Positions 23,907 to 36,057 are shown, numbered from the stretch's first letter. The stretch is DNA of 64,000 bases from Aegilops tauschii subsp. strangulata (GCF_002575655.3 NC_053036.3:157704627-157768626), one strand, 5' to 3'. A program made the numbers and translations. The notes: a model not told the origin generated them from the letters alone.

Positions 23907-24942
23907 TGATGCGGAGCATCCTACGATCATCCCCATGTACACTACGACTACTCCCCAAGCCCCAAGTGTCCACATGTTGAGACCTCACGCATACACCATT
24001 GGACCTAAGGTGAACTCACTCCTTTCCGAATCTTCCCTTTCCGCATATAAGACATGGATGCTACTTCAAGCGCGGACCTTGTGCATACTCAGGTACACCC
24101 GAGGAGACCATGGAGAGCCCAAGGACCAAGGCCAAGTGTGCGCAGGAGCGAAGGAAGGAGAAGGAAGAAGAGCTGCTACTACAGCAGCTGGACATCCGGC
24201 CATGTCCCGGACATCCGGCCAGGCCCGGACATCCGGCCCAACGCCCGGAAATCCGGCTCCCTTCTACCCAGAGAGCACCAGAGTCGGCCAAGTCAGCCCG
24301 GACATCCGGCCCCCAGGCCCAGACATCCGGCCCGTCGTGAGCCGCCGGACATCCGGCCTCAGCCCGGATATCTGGCGCCCCATCACAGAAGCTGGACCTT
24401 GCCAGCTCGGACATCCGGCCCCAGCACTCGGACATCCGGTGTCTCGGGAAGGCCCGGACATCCGGCCCGACGCCCGGACATCCGGCCCCCCTGCCTGCGT
24501 GCAGTGCATCTGGGCCGAGGCCCATGTACCCCTTCACCCCTTAGACTATATATACTCCCCGTCCTCCTACGTTTTAGGGTTAGCAAAGGATTAGCTCATT
24601 TGAGATAGAGCTTTCCTCATCCATTACGGATCTACTCCACGAGAGAGACCGCGGCCCCTCTACGGAGAAGATCCACCTTGGATTCAAGACCCCCTTTTGG
24701 GTGGCCCCATCAAGACCTCCTCACGGAGAAGAACCGGTTACCTCTTGTATCGTCCTTTGTTGAATTTGGATCTTGTATCTCCTCTCGTGTTTCGAGGATC
24801 TAGCACATGTGTGATTGTTCTTGTTGGTTTGAGTGATTTCTCTTGTGTTTTCCCTCGTGTTTCCCCTCGTGTTCTTCGTGTTCTTAGTTGCGATCCGCTC
24901 CTTTCATGAAAGATCGGCCGTATAGGGTTCCACCCTACATCA
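23907..24942 (+). repeat. 3' LTR of element B
   Basis: A 1036-bp copy with about twelve CCGGACATCCGG-type units at 24185-24488, and the TATA box CTATATATAC near 24546. It contains coding-like sequence at its start that continues the polyprotein frame (SLSAYKTWMLLQARTLCIL near 24030), a feature also of other cereal gypsy LTRs. Confidence 0.88.
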
Positions 24943-24947
24943 ACCAC

Positions 24948-26390
24948 AAGCGGTACTACCGCCCATCCTAGCGGTACTATCGCCCCTCCCAAATTCAGCG
25001 TTCTGAGTTTCACCGTTTTGACCATAACTTTCACATCTGGAGTCCAATTTTCGCGTTCTTTAGCTCGTTGAGTAGCTATTGACATCCCCCATACATATAG
25101 ATAGGTTCCAACATCATTTGACTCCATCCAATTTTTGGCACTTTGGCATCTTTGCCTAGGGACTTCACCACATCATCCGCATAACTACCACCGACTTCCG
25201 CAACCTAACCCATTTTGTTCCCCTTAGCATCTGAGGTTGTTTGAGTTGTGATTCGAGTATCCTAAGGTGTTTCGGCTACTTACGGACCGTGCTTTCAACT
25301 CCAAGACCGTGTAAAGCCCATCATACACTTCCGCCACCATACCCCATTTTGACCGGGTTTCCACCAATACTTCCGCATTCCACCACCGCTTTTCGCTACC
25401 ACCATTTGACATTTGAGATTTTGAGTTTGCAGTTTTTCGTTTCCGAAGGTGTTTCGGCTAACTAGGAACGGGTCGACATCGGCAACACCGCCTCTCATCA
25501 TCGCCAAGGATGGTAACCTCGACGACACCATTGTATACCCCCCTTGCAATTGCATTGATAACCCCTATCCCATTTTGTGTCACTTGCCTATCGAGACTAG
25601 CCATTTGAGTATTGCCGGCAACGTTACTTGTGCACATTAGTGATCATCCCATCCATTACATACATACCATATCATATTGGTATCATACCATCCCTTGTGT
25701 CACAAGATTGTTCCCGTCTATACACAAATTGCTATCTTGGTTTGTGCATTGTGGCCATATCAAAAAAAAGAAAAAAGAAAAAGCTTTTAAGAAAAGAAAA
25801 AGTGAACAAAGAGCTTGTAAGCAAGAGCCATAGCATCATATTACATTGCACATAAGATTGTCATATCCGATCATCTTGGATCATCTTGATAAACACCGGG
25901 AACCATATATACATAGCATAATTGGGATAGAAGTCGTTGCATTTTTGTCTCCTATAGGTTGTGCACAAGTGTCATATCCGCCTATTGAGAAATCGTGCTA
26001 GCGTCTCTCTAGAGTTGTGCAACAAGAGCATTTTCCATGGATTCCACATTTTTAGCTCATTCCTTGGTTGCACGACCCCATTTATCTATCCGTGTGTGCG
26101 TTTCCGTGTGCCATTCATTGCTATTGGTCTACTTGTTTCACTTGCGAATTTGTGAATCTCTTTCAACATTATTGACTCTTGCTAACATTTTGCATCAAAT
26201 TTTTGTGCCACTATCCTAACCGAGCTACTCCATAAGCTTTACTTGATAGGTGTGAGTGAACAAGTCCAGTACCAATTCCACTATTCTTTCATCTCACATT
26301 GAGTGAAATGGGATACATCCTCAACTTTGGGAAAAGGTAACTTGGTATTGTTTATTCTCATTTCCTACTCACCTCTACTCGAGTCTTGTG
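24948..26390 (+). other. Untranslated leader of element A, continued
   Basis: Resumes element A after the ACCAC duplication. It starts with two more GCGGTACTACCGC-type palindromes (24949-24985), mirrored by two before the insertion at 1558-1595. From about 25000 it aligns with the leader of B (3040 onwards). No gene is supported. Confidence 0.6.
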
Positions 26391-28218
26391 ATGGATAGGC
26401 AAGGCATTTCACCTTCGGTCTACAACAACAACGGTGAGTTCTATGCCACGAAAAACTCCACCGACGCCATTATGCAAGCTCAAATGGAGGAGATCAAAGC
26501 CCTCATCAAGTCCTACAAGCGATCTTCCTCATCTTCGAGAAGACGCTCAAGAGCACATGCTTCCGAGCTACCATCTCCGGCAAGATCACATCGGCATCGA
26601 CACCATCACCAACAAGAACATGAAGGTCAAGAGCTCAACACCAACAACCGCTCAACGACTTCACCATCTCCCTTGGCATCTTCGCCAAGTGACTTCAAAG
26701 CATCTTCTCGTACGGACATACGACATCTTCGCCAACAAGAACCCCAAGACTACACTCAAGAGAAGCTCCCCAAGCTCAAGTCCGCGACTTCCACGAACTA
26801 CTACGACCTCGACAACGACCACGAGATTCCTTTCTATGGGACTCAAGAACCCGAGGAGTATCTCGAGTGGGAGCTTTTGATGGACGACTACCTCAAGCTA
26901 CATCAAGTTCGTCCCGAAGATCAAGTGAAGTGTGCCACAAGGAACTTCCACGACTACGCGTACACATGGTGGCTTCACACACCTTCGGAGAGCTACGACA
27001 TGAGTTGGACCAAGACGAAGAAAGCTATGCGGCGAGAGTTCGTGCCTCCAACCTACACAGAACAACTTCTACGCCAATTGGAGTACACCATACAAGGATC
27101 CAAGTCCATCGACGAGTACTTCAAGGAGATGAAGATTGCCTTGCGACGAGCCGGCATGGATGACCCCATTTCAATGAAGTTCCACTTCATGATGGGATTG
27201 CACAACGACATCTCCAAGACTATCTTCCTCGAGAACTACAAGTCTCTTGACGACTACTACATTGGTGCTCTCAAGGCGGAACAAGAACTCATGAAGGCCA
27301 AGGCTTCTCCACCCCAAGCTCACTTCGCGACGACCAAGCTCCATGAGACCGAGCATGAGGATAGCACCACCAAGATGTCCAAGCCCGACGAGCTTCAAGA
27401 CGATGCTCCCAAGTTCAACTTCACCGCCATCCCTCTTTGTGGCATTGATGATGCCGAGTCTACTTCGACTTTTTTTCAAGACGGTGCGGCGACGAATACG
27501 ACTACGGAGACCTTCAACGACCAAGCTTTGGAGGCAAGCGACAACTGGCGAGCAAGGATGATGTTTCCATCTTTGGAGGCGATAGTGATTATTGCCATCT
27601 TCGGCCGTCATCCACGGCGACGATGACGAGATGATGGAGCATGGGATTTTCCCTTCGGTCATGGAGGAGAGTGATGATGTGCCATCTTCAGCCTTCATCC
27701 ACGGCGACGGCGACGAGATGGTTGAGCATGGGATTTTCCCTTCGACCACGGCGACGTATGATGACTTGAGTGACTTTAGCCACCATATTGAGAGTGAGAG
27801 TGAGTTCACCACTAGCCCCATATATGATGTGTTGCCCCAATTCCCATGTGAGGAGAGCCACAACGCCCACCACTTGAGTGATATGAGTGACTCCACCATA
27901 TGTGACTTTGAGTGCACCTATTTTGAGGGAGTGAGTAAACCACCACATAGAGAGAGTGAGATAGTTCATAGGTCTTGTGAGACCAATTTCCACACTAACG
28001 ACTTGACCTCTACCTCTATTGTGTCTTCTCGTTTGGTGCTAGGTCCCATTTATGATGATGCGCCGATCCTCGACGACTTCGTCCTCCCTTTGGGCAAGAC
28101 GATGGCCATGGTGGAATATGATGCACCCCCACATGGTTCGATCAAGATGAAGATGACCACCATTTGGTCTTTCCCACCTCACCTACACCACTTGAGTGGA
28201 ATGAACAAGGTAACATAG
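26391..28218 (+). pseudogene. Gag of element A (retrotransposon gag domain), frame broken near 27590
   Basis: From ATG 26391 the frame encodes MDRQGISP, a Ser/Arg/His-rich region, and then at about residues 140-300 a recognisable Ty3/gypsy gag domain. Its landmarks are YLEWELLMDDYLKLHQV, YTWWLHTPSESYDMSWTK, MRREFVPPTYTEQLLRQL, GSKSIDEYFKEM and MMGLHNDISKTIFLENYKSL. These proteins form the retrotransposon particle. The frame ends at 27626. The continuing acidic part (27592-28218, EMMEHGIFPSVMEESDD) is in another frame, so there is a frameshift near 27590. That part ends KVT-stop in AAGGTAACATAG, as in B. No zinc knuckle is seen. Confidence 0.75.
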
Positions 28219-31083
28219 GTGAAGGTGATGCTCTAGTCCCACTAGTGGACATTCTTGACATTGATTGCTTGCATGATGTTGATCCATCTATTACCATGCT
28301 TCATGCTAGTGCGACTTCCTCATGCGATGATTTACCCATTTATGATGAGTATGATGATTGCCATGTGGAGTCTATTAGTTGTGATGCCATGTTACATAGG
28401 ATTTCTTGTGATAATTCTTTAGGTCACATCATGTTTGACAATCCGCTTGACTTGTCATATGCTATGCATGAGATTAATCATATGTCAAATTTGCAACCTC
28501 ATCGTAGTGACTATGCATATGCCATTAAAATAAACCCAATTTGCACTTATGGCATAGATGACAAGCCCATGGTTATTGGCATTTGTTTTTCTTATGATGA
28601 TATTGATATGCTCCCTTTGCATCATTTATCTCATATGCCATTCCATGACAACCTAGCTTTGGATATGCATTGTTTTGGATGTCGTCCATTTTCTCCATAT
28701 GATGTTTCCGATATTGCTCATGAGGAGACCCCCATAGTTTCCTCATACATTTTAGGAGATTTTGATTCATCCCATCCATTGCATGATCCCAATTCTTGTG
28801 TGCACAATATGCTCCCCATGAATAAACATGCTATTGATGTGCCATATACTTGCATTCTCAATTTGTGTCCTCATCGTGTCATACATAATAACTATTCTTT
28901 CATGATGGATGACATGTTCTTATACCATGCATCAAATTTCTTTGAGCGATACTTATCTTGTGCTAACTCACACGTGCAGATACACATCATGATAGATGAT
29001 GTGTACATTTACCACGCACACAATTTCTTTGGTTTGTGTCTCTTTTGTGTAGGTACCCATGAATACTTGTCAACCTCACAATCCCATGAGTTGACAAAAT
29101 GAGCTCTAGAGAGCAATGATGACTTGGGATCCCATGGATTGTCCTTCCCATCGTTCTCTTCGCGCAACAACTACGCGCATCTCTTTTACTTGGCTATCAC
29201 GCGGCTATGGGCTATTTACCACTTGTCACCTTATGCCCATACTATCATGTTCACTTTGCATTTTATGCCTATTACTATGCTTTTGCGATGCAATTGTGAT
29301 CCTTGCTTGCATCTACCCATGATTCACCATTATGCTACCCCTATGTGTATTTGCATGCTTGGTGGAGATCCTTGTTGCTATTGCCATGTTTACCATGTGC
29401 TTCATGCTATTGTTGATTCTTGTGTTGGGAAAGTCATGATGTTCCATTACTATTTACATAGGTCTTCTTGCCAATACATTGATGATATTTTGCTCATATT
29501 TTGTTTTCATGCTTGTGATATGTCATGTGCATTATATATGCCCATTATTTGCTCACATGACATGATTGCCATGATTTCTTCTAGTATGTTGCATCTTCAC
29601 ACTACTAGCTTGCACGACTTGATTGATATGCTTGCTTATGTTGCATTACCAATGATTCATACTTGCTCATTTCATGCGGTTGATGACAACCATTACCATG
29701 CTTTGCGCATGATTGTTATTGCTTCTTGTCATATATCTCCATATGTTGCCTCTCTCATGCTAGATGATTTTCCATGTATTGAGTGCAACAATGCCTTTAG
29801 TCTTGATAATGAGTTTGCCCCCATAGCATTCTCGCATATATTTGGAGATTTTGACATATTCTTTGTGAAGCATGCTTGTTTACTTCTTTGCACCATATAC
29901 CTAGTGCCATGAATATCGCCATTGTTGCATCATATTATTCATGGACTTTTTCTACTAATGGTTATGTGCAAAAGAAGAGAACCATCATGATGGATGATGT
30001 GTTTATCTACAACGCGCATATGTTCTTTGTTTTGTTGTGTGCATGTGTAGGATACTTGGACTTTGTGTCGACTTCCACTTCACGTGAGTTGACCATTCGA
30101 GCTCTTGAGAGTGAACCACCTTCTACGACGACGCTTCTAAATCTCACTTGCTTATGCTTTGTCATTGTGAAGGATGCACAAGGACATGCTTTCAAGGTGA
30201 TATCCTTCTCTTTCGAGAAACCCAAAACCATGAGCATGAGTATTGTGGATCATACTACTTGTGTTGCTACCATGAGACTTATTGGACTACTTGAATGTGC
30301 ACATGTTAGTGATATTGCTTCCATTCACGATTTTCACATTCCCATGCATCATGATATATATGCCTTGTGTTTTGCATCCAATTCTTGGACTACTTGCTAC
30401 TATAATATGTTTGGTTGCAACAATGTCATTTCTTTACATATGTCATGTCCCATTGCTTGTCACATGATTGACTTGATTGCCTCACACATGATGAACAATT
30501 GATCTTTATATTGTGTTGAGTGCCATACTATCTTCACTACACCCTATGCACGTTATGCTTGGATTGTCTTGCATTTGACCCATGTGTTTAGACACTTCAT
30601 TTCCTTTGGTGTTGTGAATGATTCCTATGCCTACCATAGACCTTTCATTGAGCACTTTGCCCATGTTTGCTATGACCTTGAGGTAGATGCTTCTTCTCTC
30701 ATCACACATATTTGCATCACTACCTCACACTTACATGCTTATCCCCATGATTTCTTTGCTTATGCTCAATTTATGTGCTTACATGCCATGTCACAATCCT
30801 TTGTCAAACCATATGCTTTGCATGATGACGACACTTGTTGGGTGAATCACCACTTGAATGCTTGGTTTTGCACTAACGCTAACCACATTTGTTTTTCCAA
30901 GTGTTTGTTGTCTTTGCTCCTTTTGAAGGAATCACTAGTAGGTGCGACATTGGAGAGTGCCCATTGCGAGCTTGAAGATGATGAGTGCTTGGTGACCGAC
31001 CACTTCGACACAGCACCGCCATCTCTTTCCCATGGTGATTTGGTTTTCGATCCGAGGTCGGATCTTTTCCAAGGGGGAGGGGA
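28164..31083 (+). pseudogene. Met/His/Cys-rich polyprotein region of element A
   Basis: Open frames 28164-29102, 29124-29912, 29876-30502 and 30569-31083 parallel those of B, with the same -1 overlap of 55 nt at the start. Modules of the type MMDDMFLYHASNFFE recur near 28903, 28987 and 29987, followed by TSxSxELTxRALES. At 30590-30680 the run VFRHFISFGVVNDSYAYHRPFIEHFAHV aligns in spacing with the gypsy reverse transcriptase palm, with NDSY where FFDDI is expected. The end (VFDPRSDLFQGGGDD) leads into the purine tract. Function is lost or unknown. Confidence 0.45.
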
Positions 31084-32005
31084 TGATGCGGAGCATCCTA
31101 CGGGCATCACCATGTCAAGAGTCCGTTTGGCAAGTGACACGTGCGACCTCTACTTCTCATACATAAAGGTGAATCTTCTCCTTTACACGTGTTCACTTGA
31201 CCACTTCGAGGATGGCATACTACTTGACACTCCACTCGTGTGCATGCATAGGTATTGCCGGAGCTTCACGGACGACGATGAGGAGTGCAAGCGCCAAGGA
31301 GCGCCTACACCATCCGCGAGGGAAACGTGGAAGCGAAGACGGAAGAAGAAGGATCTGCCCAGTCCGGAACGGGCGGTACTACCGCCCAAACCAAGCGGTA
31401 CTACCGCTCAGGCCCTCCAAGCTGTACTACCGCCCAGCATCTGCCCTACTACCGCTCAACCCGACAAGCTCCTGTGATCGAGCGGCACAAGTCCGGTACT
31501 ACCGCCCCCACAAGCGGTACTACCGCCGAGCTTCGTAAGCGGTACTACCGCCCTGCCTGTGCGCAGCCGCGGGCCTTTGGCCCATGTATCCTCTCCCACT
31601 TACCCCTTCGTGGCTAAGACTATATATAGACCCCCTCTCCCTCCTAGTTAGGGTTAGCATAGGTTTAGCTCATTTGAGATAGAACTTTGCTCATCCATAT
31701 GGATCTACTCCACCGCGAGGGACCGACACCTCTTCGGAGAAGATCCACCTTGGATTCAAGACCCCCTCACGGGTGGACCCCATCAAGACCTCCTCTTGGA
31801 GATGAACTTTACCTTGTATCTTTCCCTTTGTTGTTCATGTACCTTGTGGATCTTGTGTGTTTGATTGTCTAGTGGATGTGTGATTGGACTTGTTCTTGAG
31901 TGTTCCTCTCGTTTTCCCTCGTGTTTCCCCTCGTGTTCTTCGTGTTCTTCGTAGGATCCCCTCCAATCATGTAAGATTGGGCCACTAGGGTTGTACCCTA
32001 CATCA
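31084..32005 (+). repeat. 3' LTR of element A
   Basis: A 922-bp copy with seven GCGGTACTACCGC-type units (31374-31553), one fewer than the 5' LTR, and an intact TATA box at 31619-31630. It is followed by the target duplication CATGT. Confidence 0.88.
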
Positions 32006-32100
32006 CATGTGGGATACATCCTTACATACACACATACTTTTTTCAGAATTTTTTGAACCATAAAAGTTTGAATTTGATTTTTTCAAAAATAAAGGCCTCC
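32006..32100. repeat. Right arm of the foldback repeat
   Basis: Begins with the CATGT duplication made by element A and continues the right arm that pairs with bases 1 to about 70. Its outer end is uncertain because the matching left end is outside the window. Confidence 0.65.
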
Positions 32101-32144
32101 ATGGAGCTCGGCCTCCAAATCGCCTCTCTCCTACAATACTCCTA

Positions 32145-32280
32145 TTAAAGTTATATAGTATGAGAATTAATTTCGTATTGTCAATGTTGATATTTTTTAC
32201 TATGAAATTGGTCAAACTTTACAAAGTTTGACTTCAGACAAATTTCATATGCAGACTAACAAGAAACAAAGAAAGTTATA
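32145..32280. repeat. Decayed Stowaway-type MITE in the 3' flank of the Vps62-family gene
   Basis: The segment contains the near-palindrome GTCAAACTTTACAAAGTTTGAC (32212-32233), with flanks TGATATTTTTTACTATGAAATTG and CAAATTTCATATGCAGACTAA that I recognise as the core of Triticeae Stowaway (Tc1/mariner) MITEs. Terminal repeats and TA duplications are not clear. It lies about 260-390 bp downstream of the stop codon at 32538, possibly within the transcript end. Confidence 0.5.
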
Positions 32281-32537
32281 TAAACAAGCAATAATTACAA
32301 CCAAAGAATCCCGGCCCAGTCAACACAACACACGCATAAAACACCTGTTACGAAAAAAAGAACAACAGATGACACACATTGCATGAATGTACAGACGAAA
32401 CATCTACCAAGAACAAATTGCGTGAGGGCATTCTCTTTAACCGTCAGATCAATGCATAATATCGATCGGACGACGACGGTGAGAGAATGAAGCCTCACAC
32501 TAGAACGTTCCCGGCGCATGCAATGAGCGGGAACGTT

Positions 32538-34787
32538 TCAGGGATCCCTCTCGTCATTTCTCCAGCTGCCCTTCATCTTGGGCCCCGTGGGGCCTTCCCC
32601 GACCAGCAGCTTGTTCACCAGCTGAGCCAGCCGCTCCTTGATGGCGCGCGGCAGGATCCTCGCCGCACGGTTGATCTCGCGGCCGATGTCGTACTCCTCC
32701 CTCGGCCCCCACCCCCTCTCGAACCCGAGCCACGCCGGCTCGGCCACCTTCCCGGCAGCACCCAGGTACTCCGCCGACACCAGCTCGCACCGCCCGCCGC
32801 CGGTGTCCATCCTGCTCCCCTTGGCGCAGTCGTTCCGTATCCCGACCCCCAGCTTCGAGTCGCCCTGCAGCACCAGCCCCTCCCTGGGGTAGAACGCGTG
32901 CCCGTGCCGCGACGCGTACGCCACCGGCCTGCCGTCGAGGTACTCCAGCTGCGACGCGTCCGCCCAGGCGCCCGTGCTGTGCTGCGAGAAGTACATCCGG
33001 AGCAGCTCGCCGGAGAAGTTGCTCACGCGCAGCGTCAGGTGCTCCCAGTCGCCGACGTGCTCGCCGATCATGCCGAGAGGGATGGTGAGGGGGCCGACCT
33101 TGGCCCGCGCCGGGCCGTTGAACGGGTAGAAGAAGAACAAGGCGAGGTCCGTCGCCGTCCCTCCCAGCATCGGCTTCGCCTGCACGTACGCCTTGGCACC
33201 CGCGAGGTCGCCCTTCTTGACCCGCTCCTTCTGGCCGTTGTCCGCCGGCAGGTCCAGCCAGTAGGCGTCGTCGTTGCCGCCTCCCTGCGGGAGGTTTGAG
33301 CCGTCGGCGGTCACGGGCGTCGGCGTCGGGTTGCCCTTCTGGTACAGCAGCGTGCCGTTCTCGAAGAACCACGTAACTGACGAAGGGAGATACGGGTCGT
33401 TGGGGTGGAGGTACACATGCGGCGAGTAGGCCGCGAGAACGGCGTTCACCTGAGCCAGGTCGGGCATGCATGACGTGTAAGCCGCGCTGTTGTTCTTGAG
33501 ACACGCCAAGGCTGAGACGCTCGCCGGCGCGACGTCGCTCCGTGCAAGGAACGTGCCGGTGTGCACGCCCCGGGCGTCGATGCCGCGAACCGCCGGCCTC
33601 AGGGCGGTGGCGCTGAAGCCGTCCTTGTCGCTGCTCCACACCGACTCCTCGGCCTCGCACGCGTCGGTGAAGTCGGCGCGGACGCACATGACCTCGCCGG
33701 GCTGCGGCTTGTCCTTGGTGGCCGTGACCGCCACGCCGACGGCCTTGTAGCCGTCGGGCGGCGTCGGGAGCCAGAAGAAGCCCGCACCATCGTCCTGGCC
33801 GCTGGACCAGACAAGGGCGTAGTCAAGCGGCGGGGCAAGGAGCGCCCCGGTGCCGGAAGCGTCTCGGGTGACGAGGACGTGGCCGAAGAGCGGCCGGTTG
33901 TTGGGCTGTGCGTAGTGGCCGAGCGCGTGGAATCCGGTCGGGACAGGCGCCGGCTTGAAGAAGGTGGCGCCGAGGCCGTCCTGGCCGCCCTGCGTGGTGG
34001 ACCAGACCTTGGCGAAGGTGGTGACTTGGCGCACCTCGATGCCTCCCAGGTCGATGCTGCCCTTTGCGAATCCTCCGTCTGAAACTGGAACAGCAATGCA
34101 TGCCAGCGGTCAACCAAAATGTTTCAGAGTTGACAAAACCAAGCTAATGAAAGTTCGGACTAGTTAAACACAATAGCTATATGTAATGTAAGTGCAAGAA
34201 CTCAACATGCGGCAGGATTTTCTAGCCGATTTATGTATATGACTAGCTACATAAGTGTAAGAAGTACTGTACTGAATTATGCTGTTATGACATCTAAACA
34301 AACTGTTGAGATGATCGGCATCATTGTGTCCGGCACACAAATTTGTAAGTCGTAACCAAATACAGAAAACAAAAAATTGTACACAAATATTATTGTGAAT
34401 GAAGACAAAGCATAACGTCCAAAACATGTTGATGTGATCGATGGGTCTGGAATATGCTCCTGGTTTGGGCGTATTATCCATATTCTCCCCAACTTGATCA
34501 CGTACTCTATCTAGAATGTCGTAATGAGTTCACATTAATATATATAGAGCAATTCTGTCCCCTTGGTAGTTTCAGCCAAAGCTAGCATCCTCGACATGCC
34601 TAAATTAGGCCGCCTCTTAACTACTATTTCTTGAGAAGAAGAGCAAAAACACATGGCGGCATGAACATGCAAACGTACCGGAGGACGGCCACGACGGCTT
34701 CACCGCAGGAAGATCAAAATCCCTCTCCACGGGCAGCGCCGCCTTGCTCATGGGCACGCAGCCGAACCACGACCTGCCCCTCTGCAT
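32538..34787 (-). CDS. Vps62-family protein (DUF946), two exons
   Basis: Exon 1 is 34787-34679 and exon 2 is 34078-32538. The 600-bp intron has GT (GTACGT) and AG (TTTCAG) ends, and the junction codon G|AC gives WPSSDGGFAKG. The product is 549 residues. It matches the plant Vps62/DUF946 family almost end to end: GSIDLGGIEVRQVTTF (44-59), FKPAPVPTGFHALGHYAQPN (about 77-96), VYLHPNDPYLPSSVTWFFENG (about 259-278), GDWEHLTLRVSNF (379-391), SQHSTGAW (401-408) and GHAFYP (429-434). The length is usual and no disruption is seen. Yeast Vps62 was named for vacuolar sorting; the role in plants is unknown. No signal peptide or membrane segment is evident. The ATG at 34787 (MQRGRSWFGC) was chosen because upstream frame sequence looks untranslated; an internal Met at residue 13 (MSKAALP) is an alternative. 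A TTTAAAA box lies near 34958. Confidence 0.9.
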
Positions 34788-36048
34788 TGCCGGCCACCGA
34801 CGACGACAGCAACGAGGAGGACGAGAACGCCGGGAGAAGATCGAGAAACCTAGGCCGAGCGAGGCTTGCTTGCTCGAGGCGTGCACGGGTCGTCTGATCT
34901 CGATCGAGTCACCCGCACGCAGCTGGAGAGGAAGCGAGCGCTGATGGTGTGCCTTTTAAATGGGTGGCGCTTGGCGGGGAGTCCGTCCGCCTACCCGTCC
35001 CTTTCGATCGGCGCCGGCTTGGCAAGGGTCGCTGTTCGCTGGCTTATTGGCTATACCTTTGCTACCCCTTTCAAGAAACTATGTGTACATAGACACAGTG
35101 GCCTGCCTCTGCCTGTGGTTACTTGCAAGTAAGCACGGTGCTTTTATTGCCGATGACTTCACTTCTTGTAGCCCGCCCTGGCTTTCGCTCTAGCCTTGCT
35201 TTGCTTTGCTGGCCTTGAGTAAGTGTGGCTTGGCTTGACGGCTCTTCCACCCCTGGGAGAAGACAAGTCTGCTCTGGTCTGATCCATTATCCATCTAATC
35301 ATATGTATCACGACACCAACCTCACTTTCCATGCGTACCTACAAGGTGCGTTGTTTAGTGTTTCGTGCCCGTCTGGACTACCGGTCCGGACGTGTGTTAG
35401 TTGGAGACCAGCCAGCGTAGAAGGGATCGTTACATTTGGATAGACTATAAAACGTGCGGCAAAAGGCCACCATCCGCCGCTAGGTACGGGATATGAGCTG
35501 CATTGTGCTAGTAATTGTTATAGACTTGTAGAGCAGGTCCGGTCAGTCATGGGCAAACACATGCATCGATCTCGACAAGAAGGCGGGGACTTGTAATATG
35601 CCAGATTATTGCAAGATGCGCGTAGTGGTTGGCATGACGACAGGGCGGCCAGGCCTTCGTCGAGGGATGGTTTGCGATAAGAAAGACACGTTCATGCTCT
35701 GCGTGTTGGTTTGTTTAGTTGGTTCACACACCAATCACGCGGGGCAGCTGACCAATTATCAGCTGGATATTCGGGGGTGAACGAGCCTTGTCTTCCAGTG
35801 GGACTGTGCAAGCGTTCACATTCATGGAGTACTAGTGGTTCCTAGGTGGGCAAGCAGCCAACAACTCGCGAGAATATGCGACTAGAACATCCATTTCCGA
35901 CTTCCGTCTGGCAACAGTCCTGGCATTGATTTCAACGGATTAACTGTTCATGTGCTCCTGTCAGGGCTGGAGAAATTAGAAGGGGGACGGACGGGCCAGG
36001 AAGCATTCCACGCATGATATTGAAAAGGAGAATACAATACGGATGTGC
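34788..36048. other. 5' flank of the Vps62-family gene, no gene seen
   Basis: The first 170 bp contain the likely 5' UTR and a TATA-like TTTAAAA (minus strand, near 34958). The remainder up to the Mutator-like element shows only short unconserved frames. No tRNA, MITE or repeat was recognised. Confidence 0.5.
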
Positions 36049-36057
36049 GTCATATCA

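Larger units (their letters stand above)
1604..24942 (+). mobile_element. Gypsy-type LTR retrotransposon B, inserted in A
   Basis: Same family as A by LTR ends, leader and ORFs. LTRs are 1604-2581 and 23907-24942, with target duplication ACCAC at 1599-1603 and 24943-24947 that restores a continuous A sequence. A decayed initiator tRNA-Met PBS (TTGGTTCAGAGCAAGG) starts near 2584 and the purine tract AAGGGAGGGGA precedes the 3' LTR. The internal domain is split by a CACTA element at 8328-23139. Compared with A, B has lost the core gag domain but keeps the flanking low-complexity coding sequence. It cannot be autonomous. Confidence 0.9.
237..32005 (+). mobile_element. Gypsy-type LTR retrotransposon A (outermost element of the nest)
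   Basis: Complete element with direct LTRs at 237-1162 and 31084-32005, TG...CA ends and a 5-bp target duplication CATGT at 232-236 and 32006-32010. A primer-binding site for initiator tRNA-Met follows the 5' LTR and a purine tract (AAGGGGGAGGGGA) precedes the 3' LTR. It is interrupted at 1604-24942 by element B. The remaining internal domain (1163-1603 and 24948-31083) has a long leader, a recognisable gag domain and about 3 kb of Met/His/Cys-rich reading frames. A stretch near 30590 resembles the gypsy reverse transcriptase palm, but no intact protease, reverse transcriptase or integrase is visible. It is therefore probably non-autonomous. Superfamily is inferred from gag type and tRNA primer; the family name was not identified. 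Confidence 0.9.

Noticed and set aside
31084..31477. Open frame running through the purine tract and palindrome array into the 3' LTR of A (and 23725-24594 in B)
   Set aside because: The beginning may be the polyprotein tail, but the array is open in several frames because its units lack stop codons, so the array itself is not taken as coding.
32487..33299. 270-codon plus-strand frame
   Set aside because: It is the antisense shadow of the G/C-rich Vps62-family exon 2 and has low-complexity composition; similarly the 377-codon minus frame 32554-33687 is an out-of-frame shadow.
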